From positions 894 through 64,893 of the forward strand of contig DFFH01000130.1 in the NCBI GenBank assembly GCA_002368805.1: a stretch of 64,000 nucleotides of DNA, in the 5' to 3' direction. The position numbers were made by a program, and so were the translations under genes. Each line of letters begins with the position of its first letter. Positions within the stretch are counted from its first letter, which is position 1. A model generated the notes under the pieces. It was not told the origin of the DNA and ran no database searches. It saw only the letters and a list, made by a program, of their open reading frames with translations. The DNA is from Mageeibacillus sp. UBA3781. Lineage in GTDB: Bacteria; Bacillota; Clostridia; Saccharofermentanales; Saccharofermentanaceae. Of the stretch, positions 9,933 through 18,945 are shown piece by piece.

Positions 9933-10655
9933 TTAGTCTTTTCTCTCATAGTCGTTGGTGTAGCACTCGCGGAACCGGCCGGAAAAAGAAGGCTCGACTC
10001 CACCGGCATACAGGTGGGAGACATCTCCGAAAGAAAGCATGCGGAACTGGGCGATCCCTTCTCGTCTTTCTTCCGTCACGACAGTAGTAACGGATGTGGG
10101 GGCCGCCATCATGGCATGCCACATGATAAAAGGCGAAAGATTCAGGAGATAGGATAAAAGAACTGCCTCCAGACCGTAATGGCAGAAAAGCACGATCGTA
10201 TCGTTATTGGGCTTTTCTGCACGGAACCATTTTCCTTCTTTTCTGTAGCCATGCTTCTCGAGAAGTTTCTCAAACTCAGAATAGACCCAGTCTCTTTCCT
10301 CTCGTACATGTGCGGCTTTCAGCGCAGGATACTCGGTCCACTTATCATAATCGAAAGCATAGGGCATGCTCATCCAGTCCTGCGGGCACCAGTCCCATGC
10401 CACGCCAAGTTTTTCCGGACGCTGGACTTTCGGCGCGAATTCACGAAGCCACTCCAGCTCTTCCGCGTCTTTTCCCATCTTGGGAAGACAGTAGGAAGCG
10501 GTTTCCCTGGCCCGTCCCAGAGGCGAGACATAGCAATAATCCGCCGGAACTTTTTTCATTCGTTCCGAAAGAAGTTCAGCTTCGATTTTTCCCTGTTCGG
10601 TCAGGCAGTCATTCTCATAATCCGGATCACCGTGCCGGACGATCAGTATCTTCAT
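9933..10655 (-). CDS. histidine phosphatase family protein (phosphoglycerate-mutase fold)
   Basis: A 240-residue branch-2-like member of the histidine phosphatase superfamily. The phospho-accepting motif is at the N-terminus (ILIVRHGDPDYEND, His8), followed by LTEQGKIEAELLSERM and YVSPLGRARETASY, which are the usual second and third conserved elements; a later FCHYGLEAVLL holds the second catalytic His. The mid-region is rich in Trp and Tyr. Substrate cannot be told from sequence. It sits alone between the tsf terminator and pyrH, an insertion into an otherwise conserved gene order. No signal peptide is seen, so it should be cytoplasmic. Confidence 0.85.
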   Translation of the reverse strand: MKILIVRHGDPDYENDCLTEQGKIEAELLSERMKKVPADYCYVSPLGRARETASYCLPKMGKDAEELEWLREFAPKVQRPEKLGVAWDWCPQDWMSMPYAFDYDKWTEYPALKAAHVREERDWVYSEFEKLLEKHGYRKEGKWFRAEKPNNDTIVLFCHYGLEAVLLSYLLNLSPFIMWHAMMAAPTSVTTVVTEERREGIAQFRMLSFGDVSHLYAGGVEPSFSGRFRECYTNDYERKD

Positions 10656-10737
10656 ATACGTCCCTTTCTATTTAATGATTCCTTCATCTCATACATTGTA
10701 ACAGAATACAAGGATAGATAAAGACTTGACTACGCTC

Positions 10738-10770
10738 AAAAAAAGAGACAGTCCCGAAAGACTGTCTCTT
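10738..10770 (-). terminator. rho-independent terminator after tsf
   Basis: An 11-bp perfect stem (10760-10770 with 10743-10753, AAGAGACAGTC and complement) with a 6-base loop is followed on the minus strand by a run of seven T. It lies 23 bp after the tsf stop and ends the rpsB-tsf transcript. Confidence 0.9.
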
Positions 10771-10793
10771 CAGTAAGTTCATCTTAAATCAGA

Positions 10794-11720
10794 TTACTTG
10801 ATCTGCTTCATAACTTCTTCAGCGAAGTTCTCTTCCTTCTTGGCAATACCTTCACCCATTTCGAAACGTGTGAAACGACGGATGGTAACGTTGTTGCCGA
10901 ATTCCTTTGTGTATGTAGCGATCGACTTAGAATCATCCTTAACGAATTCCTGCTCCATGAGGCAGTTCTCCTTATAGAACTTCTCGATGTTACCCGGCAG
11001 GATTCTCTCCTTGATGATCTTTTCCGGCTTACCTTCGTTGAGGTTCTTGTTGATGATGATCTCCTTTTCCTTCTCGAGATCAGCTTCCGGAACATCCTCA
11101 CGTGTGAGCCACTTCGGGTTTGCAGCAGCAACCTGCATAGCGATATCCTTAGCAAAATCAGCGAACTTGGAATCTGTGATGATGGAATCATCCTCTGTGC
11201 CAAACTCTACGAATACACCGATCTTACCGCCCATGTGGATGTAAGAAGCAACAGCGCCGTTGCCCTCTACCTCATATACTACGAATCTTCTGATAGAAGT
11301 ATTCTCTCCGATATCAGCGATAGCTTCCTTCTGGAAGAGCTCAACTGTCTTGGACTCATCATTGTAAAGTGTCTGAGCCATCAGTTCTTCAACATTCGCC
11401 GGCTTCTTAGCAAGAATGTGTGTAGCAACTGCATCTGCGAAAGCCTTAAACTTGTCTGTGTTAGCAGCAAAGTCTGTCTCGATGTTGATCTCTACGAGAG
11501 CACCGGACTTCTTGTCGTCAGCGATCTTGGCAATTACTGCGCCTTCAGCAGCGACTCTTGCGGACTTCTTCTCAGCCTTTGCAATACCCTTCTCACGAAG
11601 CCATGCAACTGCCTTCTCAATATCACCCTCAGATTCCTGAAGAGCTCTTTTACAATCCATAATACCGGAACCTGTCATGTCACGAAGTTCCTTGACCTGT
11701 GCAGCACTAATTTCAGCCAT
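10794..11720 (-). CDS. tsf: elongation factor Ts
   Basis: Guanine-nucleotide exchange factor for EF-Tu. The 308-residue protein has the N-terminal UBA-like module (SAAQVKELRDMTGSGIMDCKRAL), the core with ETDFAANTDKF and the coiled-coil region, and the C-terminal module. The ATG at 11720 is the start: GGAGG lies 9 bp upstream. An in-frame TTG at 11735 is contained in that ribosome-binding site and is rejected. It follows rpsB by 53 bp, as is universal. Confidence 0.97.
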   Translation of the reverse strand: MAEISAAQVKELRDMTGSGIMDCKRALQESEGDIEKAVAWLREKGIAKAEKKSARVAAEGAVIAKIADDKKSGALVEINIETDFAANTDKFKAFADAVATHILAKKPANVEELMAQTLYNDESKTVELFQKEAIADIGENTSIRRFVVYEVEGNGAVASYIHMGGKIGVFVEFGTEDDSIITDSKFADFAKDIAMQVAAANPKWLTREDVPEADLEKEKEIIINKNLNEGKPEKIIKERILPGNIEKFYKENCLMEQEFVKDDSKSIATYTKEFGNNVTIRRFTRFEMGEGIAKKEENFAEEVMKQIK

Positions 11721-11773
11721 TGTTATATCCTCCAATTAAATATTTGTTTAATTACGATACTTGAAAAGCACTA

Positions 11774-12541
11774 TTATGCTTCAGCCGGAGCCTCAGCTGC
11801 TGCTTCTTCAGCAACTTCCTCAGCTACTTCAGCGTCCTCAGCCTGAACGTCGAGCTGCTCGCCCTGACGGCCTTCGAGAACAGCGTCAGCCATATGACCG
11901 GCAATGAGCTTAACCGCACGGATCGCGTCATCGTTACCCGGGATTACATAATCAACTTCTTCCGGATCGCAGTTGGTATCAACGATAGCAACTACCGGGA
12001 TGCCAAGACGACGAGCTTCGGAAACTGCCAGGTGCTCTTTCTTTGTATCAACGATAAAGAGGCAAGCCGGGAGCTTCTTCATGCCCTGGATGCCACCAAG
12101 GTTCTTATCGAGCTTTTCCATCTCGAGCTTCAGCTTAGCAACTTCCTTCTTTGTGCGAAGATCGAAAGAACCATCTTCGGACATTGTCTTCAGTTCTGCC
12201 AGACGAGCGAGACGCTTCTCAATTGTCTTGAAGTTTGTGAGAGTACCACCGAGCCAGCGGTTGTTGATGTAGAACATGTTGCAGCGGACTGCTTCCTCAG
12301 CGATGGAATCCTGAGCCTGCTTCTTTGTACCTACGAAAAGGATGTTTCCGCCGTCTGCAGCAATAGAACGTACGAAGTCATAAGCTTCCTCTGTCTTCTT
12401 TACTGTCTTCTGCAGGTCGATGATGTGGATGTTGTTACGCTCCGTGAAGATATACTCCGCCATCTTCGGGTTCCAACGGCGTGTCTGGTGACCAAAGTGT
12501 ACACCTGCTTCAAGAAGCTGCTTCATAGAAATAGTTGACAT
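11774..12541 (-). CDS. rpsB: 30S ribosomal protein S2
   Basis: Small-subunit protein binding between head and body of the 30S. The 255-residue protein has the signature [57 protein letters not shown], and the [13 protein letters not shown] motif. It ends in an Ala/Glu-rich acidic tail (about 230-255). The start ATG at 12541 is preceded by AGGAGG; a longer frame reaching 12598 has no ribosome-binding site and would overlap the leader RNA structure. It is driven by a strong promoter at 12632-12660. Confidence 0.97.
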   Translation of the reverse strand: MSTISMKQLLEAGVHFGHQTRRWNPKMAEYIFTERNNIHIIDLQKTVKKTEEAYDFVRSIAADGGNILFVGTKKQAQDSIAEEAVRCNMFYINNRWLGGTLTNFKTIEKRLARLAELKTMSEDGSFDLRTKKEVAKLKLEMEKLDKNLGGIQGMKKLPACLFIVDTKKEHLAVSEARRLGIPVVAIVDTNCDPEEVDYVIPGNDDAIRAVKLIAGHMADAVLEGRQGEQLDVQAEDAEVAEEVAEEAAAEAPAEA

Positions 12542-12566
12542 AAAAATTCCTCCTGTTTTTTCTTCC

Positions 12567-12612
12567 ATAAGGGCTACCCCGGTGTCTCCGGAGAACAAAA
12601 GCTACCCCTTAT
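12567..12612 (-). promoter_or_regulatory. possible structured 5' leader of rpsB-tsf mRNA
   Basis: In the predicted leader an outer helix ATAAGGG / CCCTTAT (12606-12612 with 12567-12573) encloses an inner hairpin CTCCGG-AGACA-CCGGGG (one G-U pair) and a repeated GGGGTAGC. The element ends 25 bp before the rpsB start codon. S2 is known to repress its own operon in some bacteria, so an autogenous leader is a reasonable guess, but I do not recognise a described family. Confidence 0.45.
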
Positions 12613-12631
12613 GTGATTTTTAGCCTTTAAA

Positions 12632-12660
12632 ATGATACAATGAAGTAGCCGCATTGGCAA
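12632..12660 (-). promoter_or_regulatory. rpsB-tsf promoter
   Basis: On the minus strand TTGCCA (12655-12660), a 17-bp spacer and TATCAT (12632-12637) match a housekeeping sigma promoter. It predicts an 80-85-nt leader before rpsB. The dipeptidase gene begins 60 bp away on the other strand, so this interval is a divergent promoter region. Confidence 0.75.
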
Positions 12661-12723
12661 GTGTTTTTCAAAAGAAATTCACTAAAACAGGCATTTTTAT
12701 ATGAAATCGAGGTCATTATACAT

Positions 12724-14061
12724 ATGAATCATCTATCCGAGCAAGAAAAAAACACTTTTAACAGCATTCTTTCTGATCTGATCGCCATTCCGAGCGTGAA
12801 GGGCGAGCCATCCGATGGCGCCCCGTACGGAGTTCAGCCGAAGGCGGCACTCTCCTACTTTCTAAAGCGCGCTTCGGAAGATGGCTTTATTGCAGAAAAT
12901 ATCGGAGACAAAGCCGGATACGTCCAGTGGGGAACCAAAGGTCCTCTTCTCGCCGTCCTGGGACACCTCGATGTCGTGCCGGAAGGATCGGACTGGAAGA
13001 CCGAAGCTTTTACGCTTACATCTGACGGCCCGTATTTCTGCGGACGTGGTGTGGTAGATGACAAAGGACCGGTCGTAAGTTCTTATATGGCGCTTTTACG
13101 TTTTAAGAAGAATCACCCGGATCCGGATTACCGTGTCCGTCTGATCGTCGGAACGGACGAGGAGCATGGCTCCTCCTGTATGGAAAGATACTGCGAGACC
13201 GAAGAGCTTCCGGATATCGGATTTACACCGGATGCCGAATTCCCGTGTATCTTCGCGGAAAAAGGAATCTATCAGATGCATTTTGAAGCAGATCCCGATG
13301 GAAGATTTACCCTTCATGGTGGAAATGCAGCAAATATGGTTCCTCCCTATTGTGAATGCATCGATCTTAAAGAAAGCAAAGGAATATCCACAAAGGGTGT
13401 TCAGGCACATGCTTCTCATCCAGCACTTGGTATCAACGCGATCGATCTGATGCTCGATAAGATGGATCCGGCACTTCTTTCCGGTTCTCCTCTTCTTCTT
13501 TTAATGAAGAAGTATTTCAGCGGATCATCCGAGACACCGTTTTCTTCCTTCTTCGGCAGTGACATTTCCGGAGCGATGACGACCAATGTCGGTATCGTTG
13601 ATATCAGCACGGATCACGCAAGGCTTCACGTGGACATCCGCTTCCCTGTCACGATTTCCGGCAAGGAAGTACGAAAGAAGCTTGAAGAAGCCGCAGATGA
13701 GTTCGGTGTGAAAGTCGTTGACGATTCTGTTCAGCCGCCTCTCTTTAAGGATAAGGAATCCAGACAGATCTCGGTCCTTACAGAAATCTACAGCAACTAC
13801 CGCGAACTCTTCCCCTATTCCGAGGACGAGAAAGAAAAGAGAGCTGCTGCTATTTCCGAGAAAGCGGCTCCGATCGCCATCGGTGGAGGAACTTATGCAC
13901 GTACTATGCCGAATATCGTAGCCTTTGGTCCTCAGCTCCCGTGGGAGAAAGATCAGTGCCATCAGGCCAATGAAAGGATCCTCAAAGAAAGCTTGTACCT
14001 CCTCGTACCGATGTACGAAGAGGCACTGGAAAAGCTTGGCGATATTATTACCGGTAAGTGA
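12724..14061 (+). CDS. M20 family dipeptidase (PepV-like)
   Basis: Zinc peptidase of the M20A family, most like PepV, which cleaves dipeptides with an unblocked N-terminus in the cytoplasm. The 445-residue protein (from ATG 12724) has the metal-site motifs GHLDVVPEG, GRGVVDDKGP, VGTDEEHGS (catalytic Glu-Glu), FTPDAEFP and, near the end, GGTYARTMPNIVAFGP; the lid domain carries QAHASHPALG. A longer GTG frame from 12661 lacks a ribosome-binding site, whereas GAGG lies 10 bp before 12724. Single gene, divergent from rpsB and convergent with the NlpC/P60 gene, whose stop is 1 bp away. Confidence 0.88.
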   Translation: MNHLSEQEKNTFNSILSDLIAIPSVKGEPSDGAPYGVQPKAALSYFLKRASEDGFIAENIGDKAGYVQWGTKGPLLAVLGHLDVVPEGSDWKTEAFTLTSDGPYFCGRGVVDDKGPVVSSYMALLRFKKNHPDPDYRVRLIVGTDEEHGSSCMERYCETEELPDIGFTPDAEFPCIFAEKGIYQMHFEADPDGRFTLHGGNAANMVPPYCECIDLKESKGISTKGVQAHASHPALGINAIDLMLDKMDPALLSGSPLLLLMKKYFSGSSETPFSSFFGSDISGAMTTNVGIVDISTDHARLHVDIRFPVTISGKEVRKKLEEAADEFGVKVVDDSVQPPLFKDKESRQISVLTEIYSNYRELFPYSEDEKEKRAAAISEKAAPIAIGGGTYARTMPNIVAFGPQLPWEKDQCHQANERILKESLYLLVPMYEEALEKLGDIITGK

Positions 14062-14062
14062 T

Positions 14063-15484
14063 TTATACGAATCTTCTTACAGTGACAACGCACGACATCG
14101 GAACATAGTCTTCCACGATTCCGCCGCGGCTTGTCGAAGCATGGATCACGACTCCGCTGCCGCAATAAAGGCTTACGTGATCGACTCTTCCGTCTCCGTC
14201 ATAGTCATGGCAGATGACATCTCCGGCTTTCAGATCCTGATTCGTAACATCTGTACCCATCTTAGCGATCGATGCAGACTGATGCGGAAGTGAAATACCG
14301 TAATAGCGCGCATATACATACATTACGAAGCCGGAGCAGTCGAGACCCTGGAGCGATGCTCCGGTATAGACGTACGGGATTCCGATAAAAGCTCTGGCAT
14401 ATGTCAGAAGATCACAGGAACCCGGATCCGGAATAGAACGCTTTACGGGTGCAGGTGTCGGTGTTGCCGGAGCAGAAGGTTCAGACGGTTCATCCACCTT
14501 CGAATTCGGACGAGTGGTCGTAGGAGACGTAGGCTCATCTTTCTGCTCAGGTTTTTCTGTCTCCAGTTCGGATCTTACGAGATCAGAGCGGACATAACCT
14601 CCGTCAGAGAGCTTATACCATCCGTTACCGGTCTTAGCCACGACTTTAATTGCTTCGTCTCTGACAAGTTTTCTTACGATAGCATCATCCGTACTCGGGC
14701 CGGATCTGACATTAACATCACCATTTGAATAGAATGTGCCGCTCATTTCTTTTTCCGTTACCTTCGGAGCAGGAGTCGGCGTCGGAGTTGCCTTCGGTTT
14801 CGGAGTGGTCTTTACATCTTCTTTCTTCTCCGGAGTTGGTGTCGGAGTCTTCTCTTTCTTCGGAGTTATCTCCGGTGTAGGAGTAGCCGTTGGCTCCGGA
14901 GTAGGTGTAGGAGTTGCCAAAGCTTCAGAAGTCAGATTCTCAGAAAGAACATATCCGGTGACCTGACCTTCTTCTGTCTCAAATGCGATATGCGACCAGG
15001 CAGATCCGATGCCGATACGCTTCACCATGTCCGCATACTGAATCGTCTCAACGACTTCCGCATCAGAAGCAGGAGAAGAGTATACCATCATCGCTTTTAA
15101 TGCATAAACCACTTCATCCTTAGGAGCAAATGCAGCAGCATCGAGCATCTCAACTGCCACACCGTCGCGGTTGCTATGTTCGGAAATGATATAAGTATCG
15201 TTTATAAGCGGATCCACTTCCTCATTCATTTCAGACTCGGGAGAATATCTCAGCTGAACAACTTTTGCAGATCCTGCGGCAGAAGCCTGCAGCGTCTCAT
15301 CAGAGGGAACGGAGAGATATGTATCGGAAGCATGTCCGAGAGGAACGATAGGAAACAGCACGGTAATCATAGACACCACCATGATGATCGATGACATCTT
15401 CAGACCGCGATGCAGATGACGCTCAGTCATTCTCTTTTTCAGTTCGTCATTCAGACCTATTTTCTTCGAATCCTTTTTCAACAT
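14063..15484 (-). CDS. SH3 and NlpC/P60 domain cell-wall endopeptidase
   Basis: Probable secreted or membrane-anchored peptidoglycan hydrolase. After a charged N-terminus a hydrophobic segment (about 30-50, ending GHAS) serves as signal or anchor. A poorly conserved region with a first SH3-like part follows, then a Thr-Pro-rich linker (about 185-245), a bacterial SH3 domain (GDVNVRSGPSTDDAIVRKL, GYVRSDL; about 250-310), another linker, and a C-terminal NlpC/P60 domain with catalytic Cys in LDCSGF, His in VDHVSLY and the third polar residue in VIHAS. The start is either ATG 15484 or the adjacent TTG 15481: GGAGG is only 2 bp from the ATG, so TTG initiation is plausible. Single gene upstream of which lies a palindrome. 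Confidence 0.88.
   Translation of the reverse strand: MLKKDSKKIGLNDELKKRMTERHLHRGLKMSSIIMVVSMITVLFPIVPLGHASDTYLSVPSDETLQASAAGSAKVVQLRYSPESEMNEEVDPLINDTYIISEHSNRDGVAVEMLDAAAFAPKDEVVYALKAMMVYSSPASDAEVVETIQYADMVKRIGIGSAWSHIAFETEEGQVTGYVLSENLTSEALATPTPTPEPTATPTPEITPKKEKTPTPTPEKKEDVKTTPKPKATPTPTPAPKVTEKEMSGTFYSNGDVNVRSGPSTDDAIVRKLVRDEAIKVVAKTGNGWYKLSDGGYVRSDLVRSELETEKPEQKDEPTSPTTTRPNSKVDEPSEPSAPATPTPAPVKRSIPDPGSCDLLTYARAFIGIPYVYTGASLQGLDCSGFVMYVYARYYGISLPHQSASIAKMGTDVTNQDLKAGDVICHDYDGDGRVDHVSLYCGSGVVIHASTSRGGIVEDYVPMSCVVTVRRFV
14742..14925 (-). repeat. Thr-Pro-rich low-complexity coding repeat
   Basis: The linker of the NlpC/P60 protein is coded by degenerate ACNCCN repeats giving alternating Thr-Pro with Lys/Glu interruptions (TPTPTPEPTATPTPE, then KKEKTPTPTPEKK). 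Such linkers are typical wall-spanning spacers, and their length can vary between strains. Confidence 0.7.
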
Positions 15485-15551
15485 TGCCTCCAAACAGGTT
15501 ATTTCCAATATAATTACATCATAATTATATCGTACCTGCACCCTCTTGGAA

Positions 15552-15570
15552 ACAATTGTGACATAATTGT
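15552..15570. promoter_or_regulatory. palindrome upstream of the NlpC/P60 gene
   Basis: ACAATT-N7-AATTGT is a perfect 6-bp inverted repeat about 70 bp upstream of the gene. A TATAAT lies between it and the start (near 15526-15531), so it is placed like an operator. No regulator can be assigned. The rest of the 15485-15715 interval shows only A/T-rich sequence. Confidence 0.4.
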
Positions 15571-15715
15571 AATATGGCGCAAAGAATTGACGCAAAATCT
15601 CAAATCCGTTTTAGGCGCATTTCCAAGTGTTTTGATAATCAAATGATTTCTATTGACTAGCATCAATGTCAAGATAATGATATTTTTTCAGAAGCACTGC
15701 CAGTCTATAAGAAAG

Positions 15716-15750
15716 CAAAAAAGAGCCGCCCTTTTAACAGGACGGCTCTT
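15716..15750 (-). terminator. rho-independent terminator after ispH-rpsA
   Basis: On the minus strand AAGAGCCGTCC pairs with GGGCGGCTCTT (15740-15750 with 15721-15731, one G-U pair), followed by TTTTTT. It lies 26 bp after the stop and closes the long operon that starts at ileS. Confidence 0.9.
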
Positions 15751-15776
15751 TTGAACGATCAAATCAAGTAAGAGGA

Positions 15777-17813
15777 TCACTCTTCAGCAGGTGTAGCCTC
15801 TGCTGCCGGTGCTTCTTCCTTAACTTCCTCTACAGGAGCAGCTTCTTCCTCATCCTTCGGTTCCGGATTGATCGGAGCTACTTCCTTGATGGAGATGCTG
15901 ATGCGGCGTGCTGTCGGATTAACATCGAGGACCTTAGCCTCAACCTCCATACCTTCCTTCAGAACATCCTGTGGCTTATTCAGTCTTACATCGGAGATCT
16001 GGGATACATGGCAAAGAGCATCGAGATTCGGCTCAAGCTCAACGAATGCACCGAACTGGAACATACGGACAACCTTACCGCGAACGATAGAACCTACCGG
16101 GATACGCTCTTCAATGTTATAGAACGGATCATCCTCAGCCTTCTTATAGCCGAGAGAAATTCTCTTCTTCTCCGGATCAAAATCCTTAACATATACATGT
16201 ACCTTATCACCAACGGAGAGAACTTCCGACGGATGATGGATGTGATTCCAGGAGAGCTCGGATACGTGGATAAGTCCATCCACACCGCCGATATCTACGA
16301 AAGCACCGAAGTCTGTGAGGGATCTTACGACACCGTCGTACTCCTTATCCTTTTCAATACCGCTCCATACTTCCTCAGCTTTTGCCTTACGCTCATTGTT
16401 GAGAAGTGTTCTTCTGGAACCGGAAACTCTCAGGCGGCGCTTGTCCGGATCGAACTGTGTGATAAGGATCTCGATCGTCTTACCCTTGTAAGCTTCAAGA
16501 TCGTTAACAACATTCAGTTCAAGCTGTGTTCTGTGAATGTAGATGTCAACTCCGCCGTAACTTGCGATGACACCATCTTTAACTACGTTTGTGATCTTAA
16601 CTGTAACCGGCGTCTTATTCTCGTAAGCCGCTTCGATTTCTGCTTTATTCTTGCTGAAATCCACATGAGACTTGGAAAGAATGATCTCTTTACCCATGTC
16701 AGTATTGCGGATGCTCTTTACGTACACTTCAATCTCTTTGTGCTCTTCAACTGCCGCTTCAAAGTCAAAATCAGGTTCAAACTCACTTCTTGGAATCTTG
16801 CCTTCCGACTTATCATGGACATCTACATATACGAAATCACTGTCGCAGGTCGTGATTGCTCCCTTCACTGTAGCGTTCTTTCGAAGCTGTGGAATGCTTT
16901 CAATGTAATCGCCAAAATTGATGTCGTTAGACTCTGGATTCGTGTTTACCCCGTTTTCACTCATGGTTTGGATAACCTCCCTGATAATACTCACCGGCGT
17001 TGATGCTCCTGCCGTAACTCCGATCCGCTTCACCTTGCGTTCCCTCCACATAGGAAGCAGCGGTAAAACTTCTTCGGCGCCACCAACAAGATATGTCAGC
17101 GCACAACGATCTGAACATATGTCATAGAGTTTCTTTGTATTTGAGCTGGTCTTCGATCCTATGACGATCATAACATCGGAAAGCTCAGCCAGATCCGCAG
17201 TTTCTCTCTGCCTATTTTCAGTCGTATAACATATTGTACCAAAAATTTGATCATTTGCAATTTTTTTCTGCACGAATTCACAAATTTCTTGGAAAACCTT
17301 ACTGGAAAACGTCGTTTGGGACACCCAAACGGAATCAGATTCGATATTTGGGAGTGCCTGACACTCTTCCAAAGACGATATCACCGTCACAGGATGAGTG
17401 CTTTCTCCGCAGATGCCGACGACTTCCGGATGTCCTTTCGTTCCGGTGATATATACGGGATGTCCTTCTTTTCCCGCTTTATTTACGATAGTATGGATCT
17501 TCTTTACAAAAGGACATGTGCAGTCGATGATCTCACAGTTTCTCGATGAAAGCTCCTCCATCACCTGCGGAGTAACTCCATGGGCACGGATCAATACCAC
17601 ACTGCCTTCATCGACCTCACCAGGTTCATGCACGAGGATCATGCCGGAAGATAAAAGATCACCGACGACCGTCTCATTGTGCGTGATCTCTCCCAGCATA
17701 TAGATCTTCCGTCCCGGATACTTTTCCAGGATGGAATACGCTGTTTTCACGGCACTTTCGACACCGAAACAAAAACCGGATGATTTAGCTGATTCGATCT
17801 TCCAGGATCCCAA
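15777..17813 (-). CDS. ispH: IspH (HMBPP reductase) fused to ribosomal protein S1 domains
   Basis: Bifunctional protein known from Clostridia. The N-terminal 285 residues are the [4Fe-4S] enzyme that converts HMBPP to IPP and DMAPP: cluster Cys in SGFCFGV, IIDCTCPFV and TICYTTENRQRE, plus HNETV, GHPEVVGI and SNTKKL. Four S1 RNA-binding repeats follow (about 305-375, 385-455, 475-545, 560-630; the third is the most typical, GVVRSLTDFGAFVDIGG), then a Glu/Ala/Pro acidic tail. I choose TTG 17813 (678 residues; GGAAGG 10 bp upstream). An ATT at 17816 is also possible. A longer frame to 17912 would run 77 bp into cmk. It lies 22 bp after cmk. Confidence 0.93.
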   Translation of the reverse strand: MGSWKIESAKSSGFCFGVESAVKTAYSILEKYPGRKIYMLGEITHNETVVGDLLSSGMILVHEPGEVDEGSVVLIRAHGVTPQVMEELSSRNCEIIDCTCPFVKKIHTIVNKAGKEGHPVYITGTKGHPEVVGICGESTHPVTVISSLEECQALPNIESDSVWVSQTTFSSKVFQEICEFVQKKIANDQIFGTICYTTENRQRETADLAELSDVMIVIGSKTSSNTKKLYDICSDRCALTYLVGGAEEVLPLLPMWRERKVKRIGVTAGASTPVSIIREVIQTMSENGVNTNPESNDINFGDYIESIPQLRKNATVKGAITTCDSDFVYVDVHDKSEGKIPRSEFEPDFDFEAAVEEHKEIEVYVKSIRNTDMGKEIILSKSHVDFSKNKAEIEAAYENKTPVTVKITNVVKDGVIASYGGVDIYIHRTQLELNVVNDLEAYKGKTIEILITQFDPDKRRLRVSGSRRTLLNNERKAKAEEVWSGIEKDKEYDGVVRSLTDFGAFVDIGGVDGLIHVSELSWNHIHHPSEVLSVGDKVHVYVKDFDPEKKRISLGYKKAEDDPFYNIEERIPVGSIVRGKVVRMFQFGAFVELEPNLDALCHVSQISDVRLNKPQDVLKEGMEVEAKVLDVNPTARRISISIKEVAPINPEPKDEEEAAPVEEVKEEAPAAEATPAEE

Positions 17814-17835
17814 AATCGTAAAACCTTCCTCTGAA

Positions 17836-18504
17836 TTATTCCTTAATATATGAAAGAAGCAGATCCTGCGTCTGTTCAATATCGATCTTTGTCGTATTGA
17901 TCTCGATGGCATCCTCGACCTTTACGAGCGGAGAAGCAGCACGGGTGGAATCCTGCTGATCTCTGTACTGGATATCGCGGAGGACATCTTCATAAGTAGT
18001 ATCCGTAACACCCTTTTCCTGAAGCTCAAGAAGTCTTCTTCTGGCTCTTTCCTCCGCATCCGCGACGAGGAAGAACTTATACTTCGCATTCGGGAATACT
18101 TTGGAACCGATATCACGGCCATCCAGGATGACGTTCTTTCCTTCAGAGATCTTTCTCTGAAGATCTACCATTTTTTCTCTGACGACCGGGATTGCGGAAA
18201 CATCCGAAGCTGCAACTGAAACACCCGGCATACGGATCTCGGAGGAGACATCTTTCCCATCAAGCCATACATGCTGGGATCCGTCTTCATGTGTGATATC
18301 GATTCTAATATCCTGCATCATCTTCTCTACAGCTTCTGTATCCTTTGTATCGATGCCGCTCTTTAAAGCTTTTAATCCGCAGGCACGGTACATAGCACCT
18401 GTATCCAGATAAAGGATTCCCAGCTTCTTGGCCACACCTTTTGCCAGGGTGGATTTTCCGGAACCGGAAGGACCGTCAACAGCAATCTGATAATACTCAC
18501 TCAT
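17836..18504 (-). CDS. cmk: (d)CMP kinase
   Basis: Phosphorylates CMP and dCMP with ATP. The 222-residue protein has the P-loop GPSGSGKST (10-18), LDTGAMYRA, the CMP-binding insert around EDGSQHVWLDG, DGRDIGSKVFPNA and the lid with RDQQDSTRAASPL. Family length. The cmk-ispH-rpsA order is common in Clostridia. It starts 21 bp after the HutP homologue. Confidence 0.96.
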   Translation of the reverse strand: MSEYYQIAVDGPSGSGKSTLAKGVAKKLGILYLDTGAMYRACGLKALKSGIDTKDTEAVEKMMQDIRIDITHEDGSQHVWLDGKDVSSEIRMPGVSVAASDVSAIPVVREKMVDLQRKISEGKNVILDGRDIGSKVFPNAKYKFFLVADAEERARRRLLELQEKGVTDTTYEDVLRDIQYRDQQDSTRAASPLVKVEDAIEINTTKIDIEQTQDLLLSYIKE

Positions 18505-18525
18505 TTTTCATTTCCTCCTAATCAA

Positions 18526-18945
18526 TTAAATAGCGCGGTGTCCCAGGCCGATCGCGATCTCATTAAGATGTAAAAGGCCAATACCGAAATACACACATAC
18601 GCTGATATGGTCGTTATAGCGGGCGATACCGATCTTCCCGCCGACATTCAGGCCGATCGCCTTCGATGTGATCTGGGAGATCGCTTCTCTTGCAGCCCCT
18701 GCAAGAGCACCCTCTTCATTATGATTATTCCCGATGATTCCTTCGCGCTGGGCGGCAACGACACATCTCTCGATGATCTTACTGACGGAAGAGATGAATT
18801 CTCCGCCGAAATCGGCCGCCGTTGCGTTGATTTTCTCGGCTTTCAGAGCTTCTTTAAGCTCTGCTTCTTCCTCTCGGGAATTTGTAAGCGCGATGCGGAT
18901 CGAAGCGGAAGCGGTAAGTTTACTGCTGGCAATCAATTCTTTCAT
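18526..18945 (-). CDS. HutP family RNA-binding antiterminator homologue
   Basis: A 139-residue protein matching the HutP family. In Bacillus subtilis HutP binds hut mRNA in a histidine- and magnesium-dependent way and prevents termination. The conserved C-terminal block GGKIGIARYNDHISV, FGIGLLHLNEIAIGLGHRAI and the middle block NNHNEEGALAGAAREAI are clear. His75 lies where B. subtilis has His73, but the second metal-binding His four residues later is Gly79, so ligand use may differ. No hut genes are near; it overlaps the RpiR regulator by 4 bp and precedes cmk, so its RNA target and ligand are unknown. Confidence 0.78.
   Translation of the reverse strand: MKELIASSKLTASASIRIALTNSREEEAELKEALKAEKINATAADFGGEFISSVSKIIERCVVAAQREGIIGNNHNEEGALAGAAREAISQITSKAIGLNVGGKIGIARYNDHISVCVYFGIGLLHLNEIAIGLGHRAI

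Noticed and set aside
17814..17912. Longer IspH-S1 start inside cmk
   Set aside because: The extra residues are the out-of-frame cmk C-terminus and match nothing in IspH.
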